Below are positions 1-9,282 of a DNA stretch of 51,816 bases, piece by piece (position 1 is the stretch's first letter; every line of letters begins with the position of its first letter). The DNA is from Myxococcota bacterium (lineage in GTDB: Bacteria > Myxococcota_A > Polyangia > JAAYKL01). The notes under the pieces were generated by a model, which saw nothing but the letters and a program-made list of their open reading frames with translations, made no database searches and had not been told where the DNA came from. The position numbers were made by a program, and so were the translations under genes. The DNA lies in the NCBI GenBank assembly GCA_028278265.1, contig JANQET010000004.1:1-51816 (forward strand). Direction: 5' to 3'.

Positions 1-2
1 GA

Positions 3-557
3 CCGGCCGTGGCAGAAGAGACAGTGACCGAGGCAATTGAAGAGCGGCGTCAAATTATGGCCGAGGGGGCCCAGCATATCGCAGCAGCGCTCAACAGCCG
101 GTATGATCTCAACAGCTTGATGATCGGCGTACTGGAGACGATGTATCGCGGACTGGAGCTCAACCGGGTCATCTTTTGTCTCAACGATGTAAATGTGGGT
201 ACGTTTCGCGCCCGGTCCGGCTTTGGCGAGAGTATCGACGAGATCATTCCGCGATTTTCGTTTTCATCGAAGGGAGGGACCGACCTGTTCAGCCAGAGCC
301 TGTCAAAGGGCCAGGATATCGTGGTCAACGACAGCAAGCACCGGGCATTCAAGTCGAAATTGCCCAAGTGGTACATCGAGGCGGTCGATGCGCCCATGTT
401 CCTGCTCTATCCGGTTCGGGTCCGGCAGTTTCCCGCCGCCCTGTTCTACGGTGATTTTACCCGCCCCAATGTGATGGTCGCCCAGCGGTTGTTGACCCAG
501 ATGAAGATTCTTCGCGACCAGGCAGCCAAGGCGATTGAAGCGTCCCATCGGCGATGA
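3..557 (+). CDS. C-terminal part of an HDOD/GAF-type signalling protein (5' truncated by window edge)
   Basis: The reading frame is open to the left edge, so the true start lies outside the window; the GTG at 9 is probably internal. The roughly 180 visible residues begin with an Ala/Glu-rich helix and continue into a GAF-like fold (NSRYDLNSLMIGVLETMYRG, then a predicted beta strand RVIFCLND). From memory this pattern matches the C-terminal sensory region of HDOD-domain regulators in Proteobacteria, where LET-YRGL followed by DRV-L-L is typical. The HDOD part itself is not visible, so the assignment rests on this tail alone. No membrane segment is seen, so it is probably cytosolic. A 100-bp gap separates it from the DsbA-like gene downstream. 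It could instead be a plain GAF protein. Confidence 0.6.
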   Translation, partial: PAVAEETVTEAIEERRQIMAEGAQHIAAALNSRYDLNSLMIGVLETMYRGLELNRVIFCLNDVNVGTFRARSGFGESIDEIIPRFSFSSKGGTDLFSQSLSKGQDIVVNDSKHRAFKSKLPKWYIEAVDAPMFLLYPVRVRQFPAALFYGDFTRPNVMVAQRLLTQMKILRDQAAKAIEASHRR

Positions 558-657
558 TGACTCAAAAGCTCTCCACCCCAAAAGAGCAATTGCGGTACTG
601 AACAAACTGCCGCTTGCCAGAAATGGACCGGTGGCGGTATACCTGCCCAGAGGTATG

Positions 658-1242
658 ATGAAACGTGTAATCGGGAAGTTGCTCTTGTCGGGACTGTTGG
701 TACTGCTCTGGCTCGGTTGCGTGGGCGAGCGGCGAAACGTGGACTTGCGGGAGGCGCCGCGGCTGGGTCAGGAAGAGGCCCCCATTGAAATTATTGTTTA
801 TTCGGATTTCCAATGCGCTTTTTGTAAGCGAGCAGCAGCCGAATTGAAACGCATTCACCGTGAACGACCCGCCCGGGTCAAAGTTTATTACAAGCACTAT
901 CCCCTGTCCTACCATCCCCAGGCGCTCAACGCGGCGATTGCCGCTGAGGCGGCGCGGATGCAGGGAAAATTCTGGGAGATGCACGATCTGCTGTTTGCCT
1001 ATGCCGACCAGCTCCACGACACCATCTACCCGGAACTGGCCCAACAGGTCGATCTCGACTTGGAACAGTTTGACGGGGATTTTCAATCCTTTGAAACGCG
1101 AAATCGGGTGCTCGCGGATCGGGCGGAGGGGGACGCGATTGGGGTCGACTACACGCCCTATTTCCTGATTGACGGTGTTCAGTACCGCGGGTCCTATGCC
1201 AATTTGGCGGCGCGGTTGAGCCGTCAGGAACAGCAGCACTAG
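658..1242 (+). CDS. DsbA-family thioredoxin-fold lipoprotein
   Basis: A 194-residue predicted periplasmic thiol-disulfide oxidoreductase. A short positive n-region and a Leu-rich core lead to LWLGC, putting the lipid-modified Cys near residue 21; Trp at -3 is atypical for a lipobox. The active site is CAFC at residues 53-56, preceded by YSDFQ as in DSBA/thioredoxin_4 proteins. The cis-Pro loop is visible as VDYTPYFLIDG. Length fits a single DsbA domain with its helical insert. ATG codons at 655 and 658 compete; AGAGG at 649-653 is better spaced for 658, and a much longer upstream extension lacks signal-peptide character. The TAG stop overlaps the GTG of the next gene by one base, suggesting translational coupling. 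Confidence 0.85.
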   Translation: MKRVIGKLLLSGLLVLLWLGCVGERRNVDLREAPRLGQEEAPIEIIVYSDFQCAFCKRAAAELKRIHRERPARVKVYYKHYPLSYHPQALNAAIAAEAARMQGKFWEMHDLLFAYADQLHDTIYPELAQQVDLDLEQFDGDFQSFETRNRVLADRAEGDAIGVDYTPYFLIDGVQYRGSYANLAARLSRQEQQH

Positions 1243-3716
1243 TGGGGGCCAGACGCCGGAAGAAACGCCGGGCCAAGCCGACCGATACCTCCCGGTCTCC
1301 CACAAGGACCATCGGCTCACTTCTCACCGGACTGCGGCCTCACCTCGACTACATCATCGCCGCCTTCGTCGCCCTCGGGTTCGTGGCCCATCTTTTTGCC
1401 ACTGACGAATATTTCTTGGGCAGCGGTTCGGATATTGTCAGTCTCCAGCATCCGTTTCACGTGTTCGCCACCTCCTGGATGGCGCGGGGCATTTTGCCCC
1501 TGTGGAACCCGTTCATCTTGGGCGGGGTACCGTTTCAAGCCGGGGTGCACGGCTATCTCTATCCCGGGTGGTGGACCGGTGTACTACTGCCGGCGGGGTT
1601 CGATATCAAGCTCGGTATCGCCCTGCACCTGATGCTCGCCGCCACCGGTGGTGTTTACTTTGCGCGTCGCCGGCTCGAGCAGCCGGTCGCTCGTTGTTTT
1701 TTCGGGGTAGCCCTGGCCCTGTCCGGGTTCATGATTATGCATCTGTTTGCCGGTCACCGAGTGCTCGTCGCGACGACCGCCTACCTGCCCTGGGTGGCCG
1801 GTGCGCTGGACCGATGGCTGAGCGGGGAGCGCCGCGCGCTGTTTGCCGGAGTGGTGGCCAGCGGACTGATGATGCTCTGCGGCCACTACCAGATGATCGC
1901 CATCGGCCTAGGCGGTCTGGTGCTGTTTTTATTGCTCGAGCGCGCGATACGGCCGTTGACCGACGGATCCGGAGTGGCCGAACGGGTCAGGGGGGCTGCG
2001 TCAGTGGTGGCGGGGTGGTCAATTCTGGTTGTGCTGGGGGCGTTGATCGCGGCCGTGCAGCTCGCTCCGATGGCTGCTACCCTGGAGCTGTCCCAACGCG
2101 CCACTCGAGATGCAGCCTTTGCGGCTTCGTTCTCTTCGGCGCCGGTAAACCTGCTCACCTACCTCTGGCCCCATCTGTTCGGCAACAAAGTGGATGCCCT
2201 GTTCGCAGGCAACTGGTCCTACTGGGAATCGCTGGGGTACCTGGGATTGGCGCCGCTGTTCCTCGCTCCCATCGGCACGCTGGCGATAGGGTGGCGCCGC
2301 GCACTGCCCGCTGTTTTGCTCTGTGCGATCGGACTGGTGCTCACCCTTGGGGCCCACACGCCGTTCTTCGCTATTTACTTGAAGATTGTCCCTGGAGCGG
2401 AGCTGTTCCGCTCCCCAGGGCGGTTTTGTTTTTTGGTGACGATGTTCGGCGCACTGCTCGCCGGGCACGGGCTGGATGCGCTGATCAACAGTTCTCGGCG
2501 CCGGGGCCATCAATTGTCGGCTTTTGTGGTGACGCTTGGCTTGACGTTGGGGGTGGTGATCGGGGCAGGGGTGATCAACAGCGCCGATGGGGAAACGTTT
2601 CGGCAGTGGGTGCAGAGCGTGGCCGAATCTAGACAGCACGCCAGCTTCACCGACAAACAGTGGACGCAACTCGCCAACTTGGCGCAGTCCGAAGCGGTGC
2701 GCGCTGCTGTGGTCAGCGCCTGCCTCGCCATCTTGGTCCTTGCCGGAGTAAAACGGCCCGAAAAAGCTGGGGTAGTGGCAGTGTTGATCACCTTGCTGTT
2801 CATCGTCGACCTGGGGCTGTTCGGCCACCGCTTTTTGCGCACCGGTCCGCGCATGCGATTTCACTGGCCCGATCGGCTGACCGAACTCATTCACGAGGAG
2901 GAAGGACCGGCCCCCCGGCTGATCCCTCCGCCGCGGGTCCACTGGCCCAACCATGGGGCGATGGTCGAGATCGGCGCATTGGGCGGCTACGATATTTTCA
3001 TCGACCATCACCACGCCCGATACCTCAATCGCTCCCAAGGACGCGCCCTGGATCGCTTCTTTGCCTTTGCTCGGTTGCGGCGAGGCTCCCCGCTGATCCG
3101 ACATCTCGGGGCCCGTTTTCTGGTCACCACTGCTCCGCTCAACAATGGCCGCAATCGAATGATGCGCGGCTACGACTGGTTCGATCCCTACTTGCGCCTC
3201 GGCTCACTCTATCTCTATCGGGACGAGGAGGCCCCACCGCGGGCCGCGCTGGTTCATCGAGTCGAGCAAATCGAAGATGAACTGCAAGTGTACCAACGCA
3301 TGGAGCAACCGGATTTCTCCATCAAACACCTGGCGATCACCGAAGCGCCACTGCCCGAAGGTTTTGCACTCCCCAAACCCCTCAAGCCCGGTGCAGCAGA
3401 GGAAGTGACCATCACGGCGTACGAACCGAACCGAGTGGCCTTTGACACCAAGGCCAGCACAGCGGCGATCCTGGTGCTCTCGGACAACTACCACCCGGGA
3501 TGGCGAGCGACCGTCGATGGTCAGCCCGTGCCCGTGGTGCGGGCCAATCGGGTGATGCGAGCCGTTCCGGTGCCGGCCGGGGAGCACCGCGTCGAGATGC
3601 GCTACCTCCCCACTTCGTTCGTCGTCGGGGCGATCGTTTCCCTGCTCGCCCTGCTCGGTCTGATCGGCGGATACATCGTCGTCCGTGGCCGGGCGCGTGG
3701 AGCGTCGATTCAGTAA
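1242..3716 (+). CDS. YfhO-family polytopic membrane protein
   Basis: An 824-residue integral membrane protein. A basic cytoplasmic N-terminus (GARRRKKRRAK) is followed by about a dozen hydrophobic segments to roughly residue 530, a soluble periplasmic region, and one last membrane segment near the C-terminus. Two family signatures are visible: the early WNPFILGGVPF motif and the late SDNYHPGWRATVDGQPV motif followed by a final helix, as in bacterial YfhO proteins. B. subtilis YfhO is linked to glycosylation of lipoteichoic acid, and related proteins are treated as GT-C-like glycosyltransferases; substrate here is unknown. It starts at a GTG overlapping the previous stop codon, so it is co-transcribed with the DsbA-like gene. 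Its 3' end overlaps the convergent pseudopilin gene by 7 bp. Confidence 0.85.
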   Translation: MGARRRKKRRAKPTDTSRSPTRTIGSLLTGLRPHLDYIIAAFVALGFVAHLFATDEYFLGSGSDIVSLQHPFHVFATSWMARGILPLWNPFILGGVPFQAGVHGYLYPGWWTGVLLPAGFDIKLGIALHLMLAATGGVYFARRRLEQPVARCFFGVALALSGFMIMHLFAGHRVLVATTAYLPWVAGALDRWLSGERRALFAGVVASGLMMLCGHYQMIAIGLGGLVLFLLLERAIRPLTDGSGVAERVRGAASVVAGWSILVVLGALIAAVQLAPMAATLELSQRATRDAAFAASFSSAPVNLLTYLWPHLFGNKVDALFAGNWSYWESLGYLGLAPLFLAPIGTLAIGWRRALPAVLLCAIGLVLTLGAHTPFFAIYLKIVPGAELFRSPGRFCFLVTMFGALLAGHGLDALINSSRRRGHQLSAFVVTLGLTLGVVIGAGVINSADGETFRQWVQSVAESRQHASFTDKQWTQLANLAQSEAVRAAVVSACLAILVLAGVKRPEKAGVVAVLITLLFIVDLGLFGHRFLRTGPRMRFHWPDRLTELIHEEEGPAPRLIPPPRVHWPNHGAMVEIGALGGYDIFIDHHHARYLNRSQGRALDRFFAFARLRRGSPLIRHLGARFLVTTAPLNNGRNRMMRGYDWFDPYLRLGSLYLYRDEEAPPRAALVHRVEQIEDELQVYQRMEQPDFSIKHLAITEAPLPEGFALPKPLKPGAAEEVTITAYEPNRVAFDTKASTAAILVLSDNYHPGWRATVDGQPVPVVRANRVMRAVPVPAGEHRVEMRYLPTSFVVGAIVSLLALLGLIGGYIVVRGRARGASIQ

Positions 3717-4045
3717 ATATCGTCGTCAGTGTTGGCGGTCTGATCCTGGCCTTTGGAGAAGACGGTCACCTCATCCTCGGTACAAGTAACGACGAACGCC
3801 TGTTGCCAGGCATCGACAATCCGCGCTTTCTTGGTCAGGTGCCCCTCGTCGCGCAACGTCCGTGCATCGGGGCAGGCCCCGGGGTTGTACATCCGGTAGA
3901 GCTCAACCGCCTGTTGCAACGTGGTCACATCGATTCCGGTTTGTTCCCTTTGGACCTTCTTATAGTGATTCATCACGGCATAGGCGACACCGGATGAAAT
4001 CAAACTGAAGGTACCGGGAAACCCTTGTACGGAGTGGCGATACAT
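3710..4045 (-). CDS. GspG-like type II secretion pseudopilin-domain protein
   Basis: A 111-residue protein resembling the major pseudopilin GspG. The N-terminal segment GFPGTFSLISSGVAYAVMNHYKK sits where the prepilin hydrophobic helix (GFTLIE...) would be, but lacks the Glu at +5 and is less hydrophobic. It is followed by the helix LQQAVELYRMYN and the GspG C-terminal module: DAWQQAFVV, then an acidic DDDIY end with the typical GxDxxxxTDDDI calcium-loop pattern (KGQDQTANTDDDIY). An in-frame stop at 4058-4060 excludes a longer N-terminus in this frame. It is an orphan: no other type II secretion gene is nearby, so its role is unclear. It is divergent from the propeller lipoprotein at 4312. Confidence 0.7.
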   Translation of the reverse strand: MYRHSVQGFPGTFSLISSGVAYAVMNHYKKVQREQTGIDVTTLQQAVELYRMYNPGACPDARTLRDEGHLTKKARIVDAWQQAFVVTCTEDEVTVFSKGQDQTANTDDDIY

Positions 4046-4236
4046 CTTGCAGCAATGTCAATGTATGATCCAAATGTCAGGTTGCGGGTTCGATCCGTAT
4101 GCGGAGCTCAGGGGATAGCGTCAGTCCATTTTCCAACCGGTTCTTATCGTCGGATGTGCGGTGTGCCTCTACTTACTGCGGTTGCGGGCACTTTTTCGAC
4201 TAGCGGATTTAACCGGGGGTGGGCGTTGTTGATGTG

Positions 4237-4252
4237 TGGCATGGCAGTTGCA
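4237..4252 (+). promoter_or_regulatory. sigma-54-type -24/-12 promoter
   Basis: TGGCATGGCAGTTGCA matches the sigma-54 consensus TGGCAY-N5-TTGCA, with GG and GC at the required spacing. The predicted start is near 4263, giving an untranslated leader of about 50 nt that carries the AAGGAGG ribosome site of the lipoprotein gene at 4312. Confidence 0.6.
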
Positions 4253-4311
4253 CTCAAAAACGGCGTGATGAATTGAGAACGTTTTTAAACAGTAGCTTAA
4301 AGGAGGAATTG

Positions 4312-5727
4312 ATGACACGGAGTATCACCGAGCCAAGTGGCGCTCAACAGGAGTGGTCTGTCGTTGGGATGATCGGATTATTGTTCATCGCCGGTTGTGG
4401 AATTGATGGGGGGCTCAACCAGAACCAACACACTCCGGGAAACGAAGAAGACGGCACTTCGCTCAGCATTGGCGATATCGCCATCGACCCCTCCGGTCAG
4501 TACTTTATCTCGAACAATGCAGATCAAATTATTCACGGCGATATCGCAACCGGGAGCGTTACCGTCCTTCCGGGCGTTGAAAAAGCCCACCGGCTTGCTT
4601 TCGGTCGCCCCGATAAGATCTTCATTACCTCTTCAGGGGAATCCGGGAAACTAATTTCATATGATGTGGCCAAAAAGACCGTTGATTGGGAGATGAGGAT
4701 TTTTCTGTTTGATCTCATCATCGGAGATTGGCAACGATCCTACCCCCTGATCCAGGTTACCGATGACCATCAGCAGTTGGTGTTGGTCGATTCCCAACGG
4801 CTCAGGGTCCTATCGACCGCCACCGGCAAACCCCTTCACGACTTGAGTTTTGATGAGAATATTATTGACGTGGATCTCCATCCCGATGGGGAGCGAATCA
4901 TAGTGACTCTGGACAACACCTGGCGAGATGGAATTCCGAACACCGAAGTTGTGGTCTATTCGATAAAACAGAGATCGCGAACCATCATCAATGTTCCCAA
5001 CTGCTCCGACGAATTGGAGCTCGCCGCAGGTGGTGCCACGGGACTGCTCGCCCCTACCCGTTGTGCGCAACCCGACTCCGGAGGTGGTGGTGATGACGAT
5101 GAGTACGATCCGGTCTCGGTCATCGATTTTTCGACACATACATTTGTCCGCAATCTCCCCGGTTTCGGGCCCACTGCAGTCACTCCCGACGGTCTCACCG
5201 CTGTGGCATTCATGGATCTGGACAACCTCGATGAATCGTTGTTCGACAATCCGGAGGACATTCCGACCGATTCGGATTCTCGGTATCAGCTGATGTTCAT
5301 CGACGTGAGGACACTGCAATTCGACTCGATGGAGATTGGGGACAACCTGCCGCGCTATGCGATGACCCCGAGCGAGCAGATACTGCTCGTGGACGCGGAT
5401 ACCTGGTTCAACGATGCGCGCATACGGCTGCTCGATATTCCGACCCGCCAGTTGCACATGGTGGCAGGACCTGATGTCCGTCTCAACAATTACGTAATTA
5501 CATCAGATTCGAGCCGCGCGCTTCTCCTGGACGACGGCCTTTACGATCTCTCAGTGCTCGAGAGAGTGGTATCGTCCGTGCCCCTGCTTTTCACGCCAAA
5601 GAATCTCAACATCACCCCGGATGACAGCAAATTGCTGCTTCGCGAGGATAAGAATCTGCTCTGGGTCTACGACATTGCTGCTCAGGATGTGGTCTTACCC
5701 ATCAGCATCGACGGGGAAACATCATAG
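4312..5727 (+). CDS. Beta-propeller lipoprotein (WD40/YVTN-like)
   Basis: A 471-residue predicted outer-envelope lipoprotein. ATG 4312 follows a strong AAGGAGG site at 4300-4306 and begins a signal peptide ending in FIAGC (Cys 29). The mature part is a run of about 50-residue beta repeats with motifs such as GDIAIDPSGQYFIS, DVDLHPDGERIIVTLD, AVTPDGLTAVAF and NITPDDSKLLLRED, typical of WD40/YVTN-like propellers. An acidic glycine loop (GGGGDDDEYD) lies mid-protein. Such propellers usually act in protein binding; no catalytic motif is visible. A near-consensus sigma-54 promoter lies upstream at 4237-4252. The function is unknown. A further in-frame extension upstream of the start would overlap that promoter and is rejected. 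Confidence 0.8.
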   Translation: MTRSITEPSGAQQEWSVVGMIGLLFIAGCGIDGGLNQNQHTPGNEEDGTSLSIGDIAIDPSGQYFISNNADQIIHGDIATGSVTVLPGVEKAHRLAFGRPDKIFITSSGESGKLISYDVAKKTVDWEMRIFLFDLIIGDWQRSYPLIQVTDDHQQLVLVDSQRLRVLSTATGKPLHDLSFDENIIDVDLHPDGERIIVTLDNTWRDGIPNTEVVVYSIKQRSRTIINVPNCSDELELAAGGATGLLAPTRCAQPDSGGGGDDDEYDPVSVIDFSTHTFVRNLPGFGPTAVTPDGLTAVAFMDLDNLDESLFDNPEDIPTDSDSRYQLMFIDVRTLQFDSMEIGDNLPRYAMTPSEQILLVDADTWFNDARIRLLDIPTRQLHMVAGPDVRLNNYVITSDSSRALLLDDGLYDLSVLERVVSSVPLLFTPKNLNITPDDSKLLLREDKNLLWVYDIAAQDVVLPISIDGETS

Positions 5728-5884
5728 AGCTCGGCAGCCGTCTCCGGGATGCCCGATTGAAGCCTCGATCGATTGTCGTGATGCGGAATGGATACCACCA
5801 AATCGCGGTTGGTATTTTACCTGCCCGCCTGGTTGGTGCATGCTATATTTAGCTGAAGCAGGATGACGAAACAGGATCGGGAGG

Positions 5885-7531
5885 ATGCGAAGCCAGGCTG
5901 CTTTAACCGTTGTTGCTGTCTTCTGTTGCTGGGGGCAACTCCTGAGAGCTGAGACCGATAAGTCGCCCCCCCAAGACACCCGCTTCGAGGTCGGCGCGCC
6001 GCTGATTACCAACTACACGCGACACGACTATCACGGGCACTCGCAAAACTGGGTGGTTGTGCAGGACCGCCGCGGGGTCATGTATTTTTCCAATTACGAC
6101 GGGGTGCTGGAGTTCGACGGCTCATCATGGCGGTTGATCACACTGGGCCAGGGAACTCAGACCAATTCGCTGGCCTTGGGTCCTGACGGTGTGATCTACG
6201 TGGGGGGAAATGGGGAGTTTGGGTACTTGGCCAGCGACGCCAGTGGAAAAATGAAATTCGCCTCGTTGGTTGAGAAGATCCCTGTGGCGTATCGCGACTT
6301 CGGCATTGTGATTGAATTGGTCCCCACGCCCCATGGCGTGTATTTCATCACCAATCATCTTATCTTTCGCTGGTTCAACAATGAGTTGACCAGAGTTCCG
6401 GCCGAGGGTTTCAAGCGAATCAGCGCGGTGACGGCAAACGGACAGCTCTATGTTCGCGACAGCTTCTTGAAGAACAATCATCGACTCTATCGCCTCACCG
6501 GTCACAAGATGGAGCAGATCCCACTGCCCACCGCATTGCTGGACCAGAGATTCGCCAATTTTTTGCCCCATACTCAAGGGAAGGTGCTGGTGGTGACCAA
6601 GTTGGGGAAGCTCTACGTATTTGATCCCGAGCTCGCCCAAAAACATCCGGAAAAAAGAGATACCGCCCAAGTGTGTTTTGAGTGGCCGACCGAGGTTGAA
6701 ACGTACCTGAAACGCAACCAATGCTCCGACGGTATTCGACTGGACGACGGTCGGTATGTACTCAGTACGACCCACGGCGGCGTCGTGATTATCGACAAGA
6801 ACGGTAAGCTGGAGCGGGTGATCAACAAGAATCGAGGCCTGGTCAACGATCGGGCGCGTCGGACATTTATCGACCGGGACAAAAATTTGTGGATTGCACT
6901 CAACAAGGGTATCGCCCACGTGGAGTTGAGCTCACCGCTCTCGATGTACGATAAGGGGTCGGGTCTCGAATCGGTCACCATGGACACCATCAGACATCAG
7001 GGAAGGATTTACGCCACCGGATTCAGCGGTACTCATGTGCTCTCGGACTACGCCCTCGATCCCAAAAATGATCGGCGGAACTTTGTTCCCGTCAACAATA
7101 TTCCGCCGGCCGGAATCGGAGATTTGGCAACAATCCACGGCAGGCTTTACGCCCTCGGCGGTCGCGATCGCGTCTATCAAATAGACGGAATGAGCGCCAA
7201 GGTGATGCGTCATGTACCCACGGCAACCAAGATTAGCAGCTGTCATTCGAAAAAGTTTCCCAACCATTTGTTTGTGGGGTTTTGGGCGTCGGGCTTCGGC
7301 GCACTGGAGTTCGACCCGGCCACAGGAAACATCAAGAGCGTTCACTGCCATTTGAATGATAAAAAATTTGCCCGATTCAAGAACAATGTCAAACACATCT
7401 TCGCCGACGAGCAGGGTGATCTGTGGTTTTCGTCGGGCGCCGAAATCTACCAAGTCCATTTTACCGGAGATTCGATCGATGACTACGACTTGATTCAGCA
7501 CCCCTCAGCACCCTTGGACAAGAACATCTGA
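5885..7531 (+). CDS. N-terminal part of a split sensor: signal peptide plus two-component-regulator-type beta-propeller
   Basis: A 548-residue product with signal peptide (residues 1-22) followed by Reg_prop-type propeller repeats such as MYFSNYDGVLEFDGSSW, ALGPDGVIYVGGNGEFGYL, RRTFIDRDKNLWIALNKGI and HIFADEQGDLWFSSG. It stops at TGA 7529-7531 in mid-blade. The next reading frame (+1) continues the same propeller into a Y_Y_Y domain, membrane helix and PP2C phosphatase. Skipping one base near 7529 would join ...LDKNI to EPNFIGHELVGG..., so this is almost certainly the 5' part of one ancestral gene. ATG 5885 is the only plausible start: GGGAGG abuts it at 5879-5884, unusually close, and TGA at 5864 closes the frame. 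Either a true disabling frameshift or a sequence error is possible. Confidence 0.75.
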   Translation: MRSQAALTVVAVFCCWGQLLRAETDKSPPQDTRFEVGAPLITNYTRHDYHGHSQNWVVVQDRRGVMYFSNYDGVLEFDGSSWRLITLGQGTQTNSLALGPDGVIYVGGNGEFGYLASDASGKMKFASLVEKIPVAYRDFGIVIELVPTPHGVYFITNHLIFRWFNNELTRVPAEGFKRISAVTANGQLYVRDSFLKNNHRLYRLTGHKMEQIPLPTALLDQRFANFLPHTQGKVLVVTKLGKLYVFDPELAQKHPEKRDTAQVCFEWPTEVETYLKRNQCSDGIRLDDGRYVLSTTHGGVVIIDKNGKLERVINKNRGLVNDRARRTFIDRDKNLWIALNKGIAHVELSSPLSMYDKGSGLESVTMDTIRHQGRIYATGFSGTHVLSDYALDPKNDRRNFVPVNNIPPAGIGDLATIHGRLYALGGRDRVYQIDGMSAKVMRHVPTATKISSCHSKKFPNHLFVGFWASGFGALEFDPATGNIKSVHCHLNDKKFARFKNNVKHIFADEQGDLWFSSGAEIYQVHFTGDSIDDYDLIQHPSAPLDKNI

Positions 7532-7553
7532 GCCCAATTTTATTGGACATGAG

Positions 7554-9197
7554 TTGGTGGGCGGCACATCGAACGGATTACACAAGATCGTACGGGACAG
7601 CAGCAGCAAGACCGGTTTCGCTTTTTCACCAACCTCGACGATTGGCAACAGTCCTGTCGAAGATCCAAAACAAATCTTAGCAATACACGGTCATGGAAAT
7701 GGGATGATCGTGGTTGAGGCAACCTCGGGATTCGGCATCCTGCGCAAGCAACCGAACGGTCACTACTCCTTGGACGAGCAATCCCTTAAAAAGGTGAAGC
7801 CGGGGATCTCGCAGGCTTATTTTGAGCCCGATGGGGTGATCTGGATCGGCACCAGTGACATACTCTACAGGTACGATCCGCGGGTCAAAAAGAACTATCG
7901 TGCCAAATTTCCGGCGCTGATTCGCAGTGTCACCGCCGGTGAAGATGAACCGCTGTTCAACGGGACCTACTACGACCCGGCGAGTAAAAAAGATGATCTC
8001 TTTTTAAAGAGCACCCTTGAACAACCCGCATCGTTGATCAAACAGCTTTCTTACGAAAACAACCGGGTTGTGTTCACCTTCGCGGCCGCGTTTTTCGAAC
8101 AGGCAGAAAAAAATCAATTCCGATATCAACTGGTTGGATTTGACGAAGAATGGAGCGAATGGACAACCGAACGAAAAAAGGAATATACCAACCTGCCTGA
8201 GAACGACTACCGATTTGTCGTTGAGGCAAAAAACATCTTCGACGTGAAAAGCGAGCCGGCGGTTTTTCGATTTTCTATTTTGCCTCCTTGGTATCGTACG
8301 GTGCAAGCTTATCTGGGGTATGCCCTCTTGCTGTTGGGTCTGATGGTGGCCGGCAGCCGAATCTACAATCGGCGGCTGGTGGCTTCCAGAAAACGACTGA
8401 AGAAAATTGTCGACGAACAAACCGAGCAGGTTCGACAGCAAAAAGATCAGCTGCTCCAAGCGAACGACGCTTTGTGGGGCGAGATGCAGTTGGCCAAAAA
8501 AATCCAAACCGTGCTGCTTCCCGAGGATCCGCGAATTGAAGAATATGAAATCGCGGCATGTATGCAACCCGCCGATGAGGTGGGGGGCGACTACTACGAC
8601 GTCATCAATATACGCGGCACCGACTGGATCGTCATCGGAGATGTGTCCGGGCACGGCGTGCCGGCCGGACTGGTGATGATGATGGTACAGACCGCGATCC
8701 ATTCGGTGCTCGACACCCACGCCGATGAGCCGCCGGCGCGCATTTTGTCCATTGTCAACCGGGTGATCCACGGCAACATCCAAAAGGTGGGCGGTAACAA
8801 GTACATGACGATCACCATCTTCTCGGTCCAACCCCACGGCGCGATGGTGTTCTCGGGGCTCCACCAGGATATTTTGATTTACCGGGCGGCCAGCCAAACA
8901 GTCGAGCGGGTGCAGACCGCTGGAATGTGGATTGGCGTAATGGAGGAGATCGAAGAAATTATCCGGGTCGATGAACTGACCCTGGCCCCAAACGATGTGA
9001 TGTTGATTTATACCGACGGAATCACCGAAGCAATGGACGAAGAAGCTGGAGAGATGTTTTCGGTGGAGAAATTAATCGGCCTGCTTGAACAGAGTGGCAC
9101 CCAATCGGTCGACGCAATCGAGCGGGCTATCCTGAGGGAGGTCGAACCCTACACCTGCAATGACGACATTACCTTTATGGTGCTAAAAAGGACTTAA
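7554..9197 (+). CDS. C-terminal part of the split sensor: Y_Y_Y domain, membrane helix, coiled coil and SpoIIE/RsbU-type PP2C phosphatase
   Basis: The frame has no ATG near its start (TTG 7554), consistent with being the 3' part of the gene that begins at 5885. Residues 1-120 finish the propeller (FEPDGVIWIGTSDILYRYD). Residues about 165-240 form a Y_Y_Y domain (NRVVFTFAAAFFEQ, YQLVGFDEEWSEW, YTNLPENDYRF). A membrane helix lies at about 246-268, then a coiled coil rich in Lys, Gln and Glu. The remainder is a PP2C phosphatase of the RsbU/SpoIIE type: QLAKKIQTVLLP, GGDYYDV, IGDVSGHGVPAG near residue 362, and MLIYTDGITEAMD, with the metal-binding Asp residues intact. Such sensors usually dephosphorylate anti-anti-sigma factors. 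No partner-switch gene is nearby. On its own this part has no export signal. Confidence 0.8.
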   Translation: MVGGTSNGLHKIVRDSSSKTGFAFSPTSTIGNSPVEDPKQILAIHGHGNGMIVVEATSGFGILRKQPNGHYSLDEQSLKKVKPGISQAYFEPDGVIWIGTSDILYRYDPRVKKNYRAKFPALIRSVTAGEDEPLFNGTYYDPASKKDDLFLKSTLEQPASLIKQLSYENNRVVFTFAAAFFEQAEKNQFRYQLVGFDEEWSEWTTERKKEYTNLPENDYRFVVEAKNIFDVKSEPAVFRFSILPPWYRTVQAYLGYALLLLGLMVAGSRIYNRRLVASRKRLKKIVDEQTEQVRQQKDQLLQANDALWGEMQLAKKIQTVLLPEDPRIEEYEIAACMQPADEVGGDYYDVINIRGTDWIVIGDVSGHGVPAGLVMMMVQTAIHSVLDTHADEPPARILSIVNRVIHGNIQKVGGNKYMTITIFSVQPHGAMVFSGLHQDILIYRAASQTVERVQTAGMWIGVMEEIEEIIRVDELTLAPNDVMLIYTDGITEAMDEEAGEMFSVEKLIGLLEQSGTQSVDAIERAILREVEPYTCNDDITFMVLKRT

Positions 9198-9282
9198 CCA
9201 AAATTATTCGACCATATAGACGATGGTGCAGATTTGCCAATTCACCCCGGGCTTGACCAAACTAGCGCATGTATCGTGGGAG

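Noticed and set aside
2019..3104. 361-residue antisense frame inside the YfhO-like gene
   Set aside because: It is rich in Gln, His and Arg, typical of shadows of hydrophobic genes; the plus-strand gene is convincing.
4080..4100. GGGTTCGATCCG, similar to a tRNA T-loop
   Set aside because: The flanking bases do not pair as a T-stem, and no acceptor, D or anticodon arms are found upstream.
5808..5823. Possible sigma-54 box TGGTATTTTACCTGCC before the split sensor gene
   Set aside because: Two mismatches in the -24 and two in the -12 element; spacing alone is not enough.
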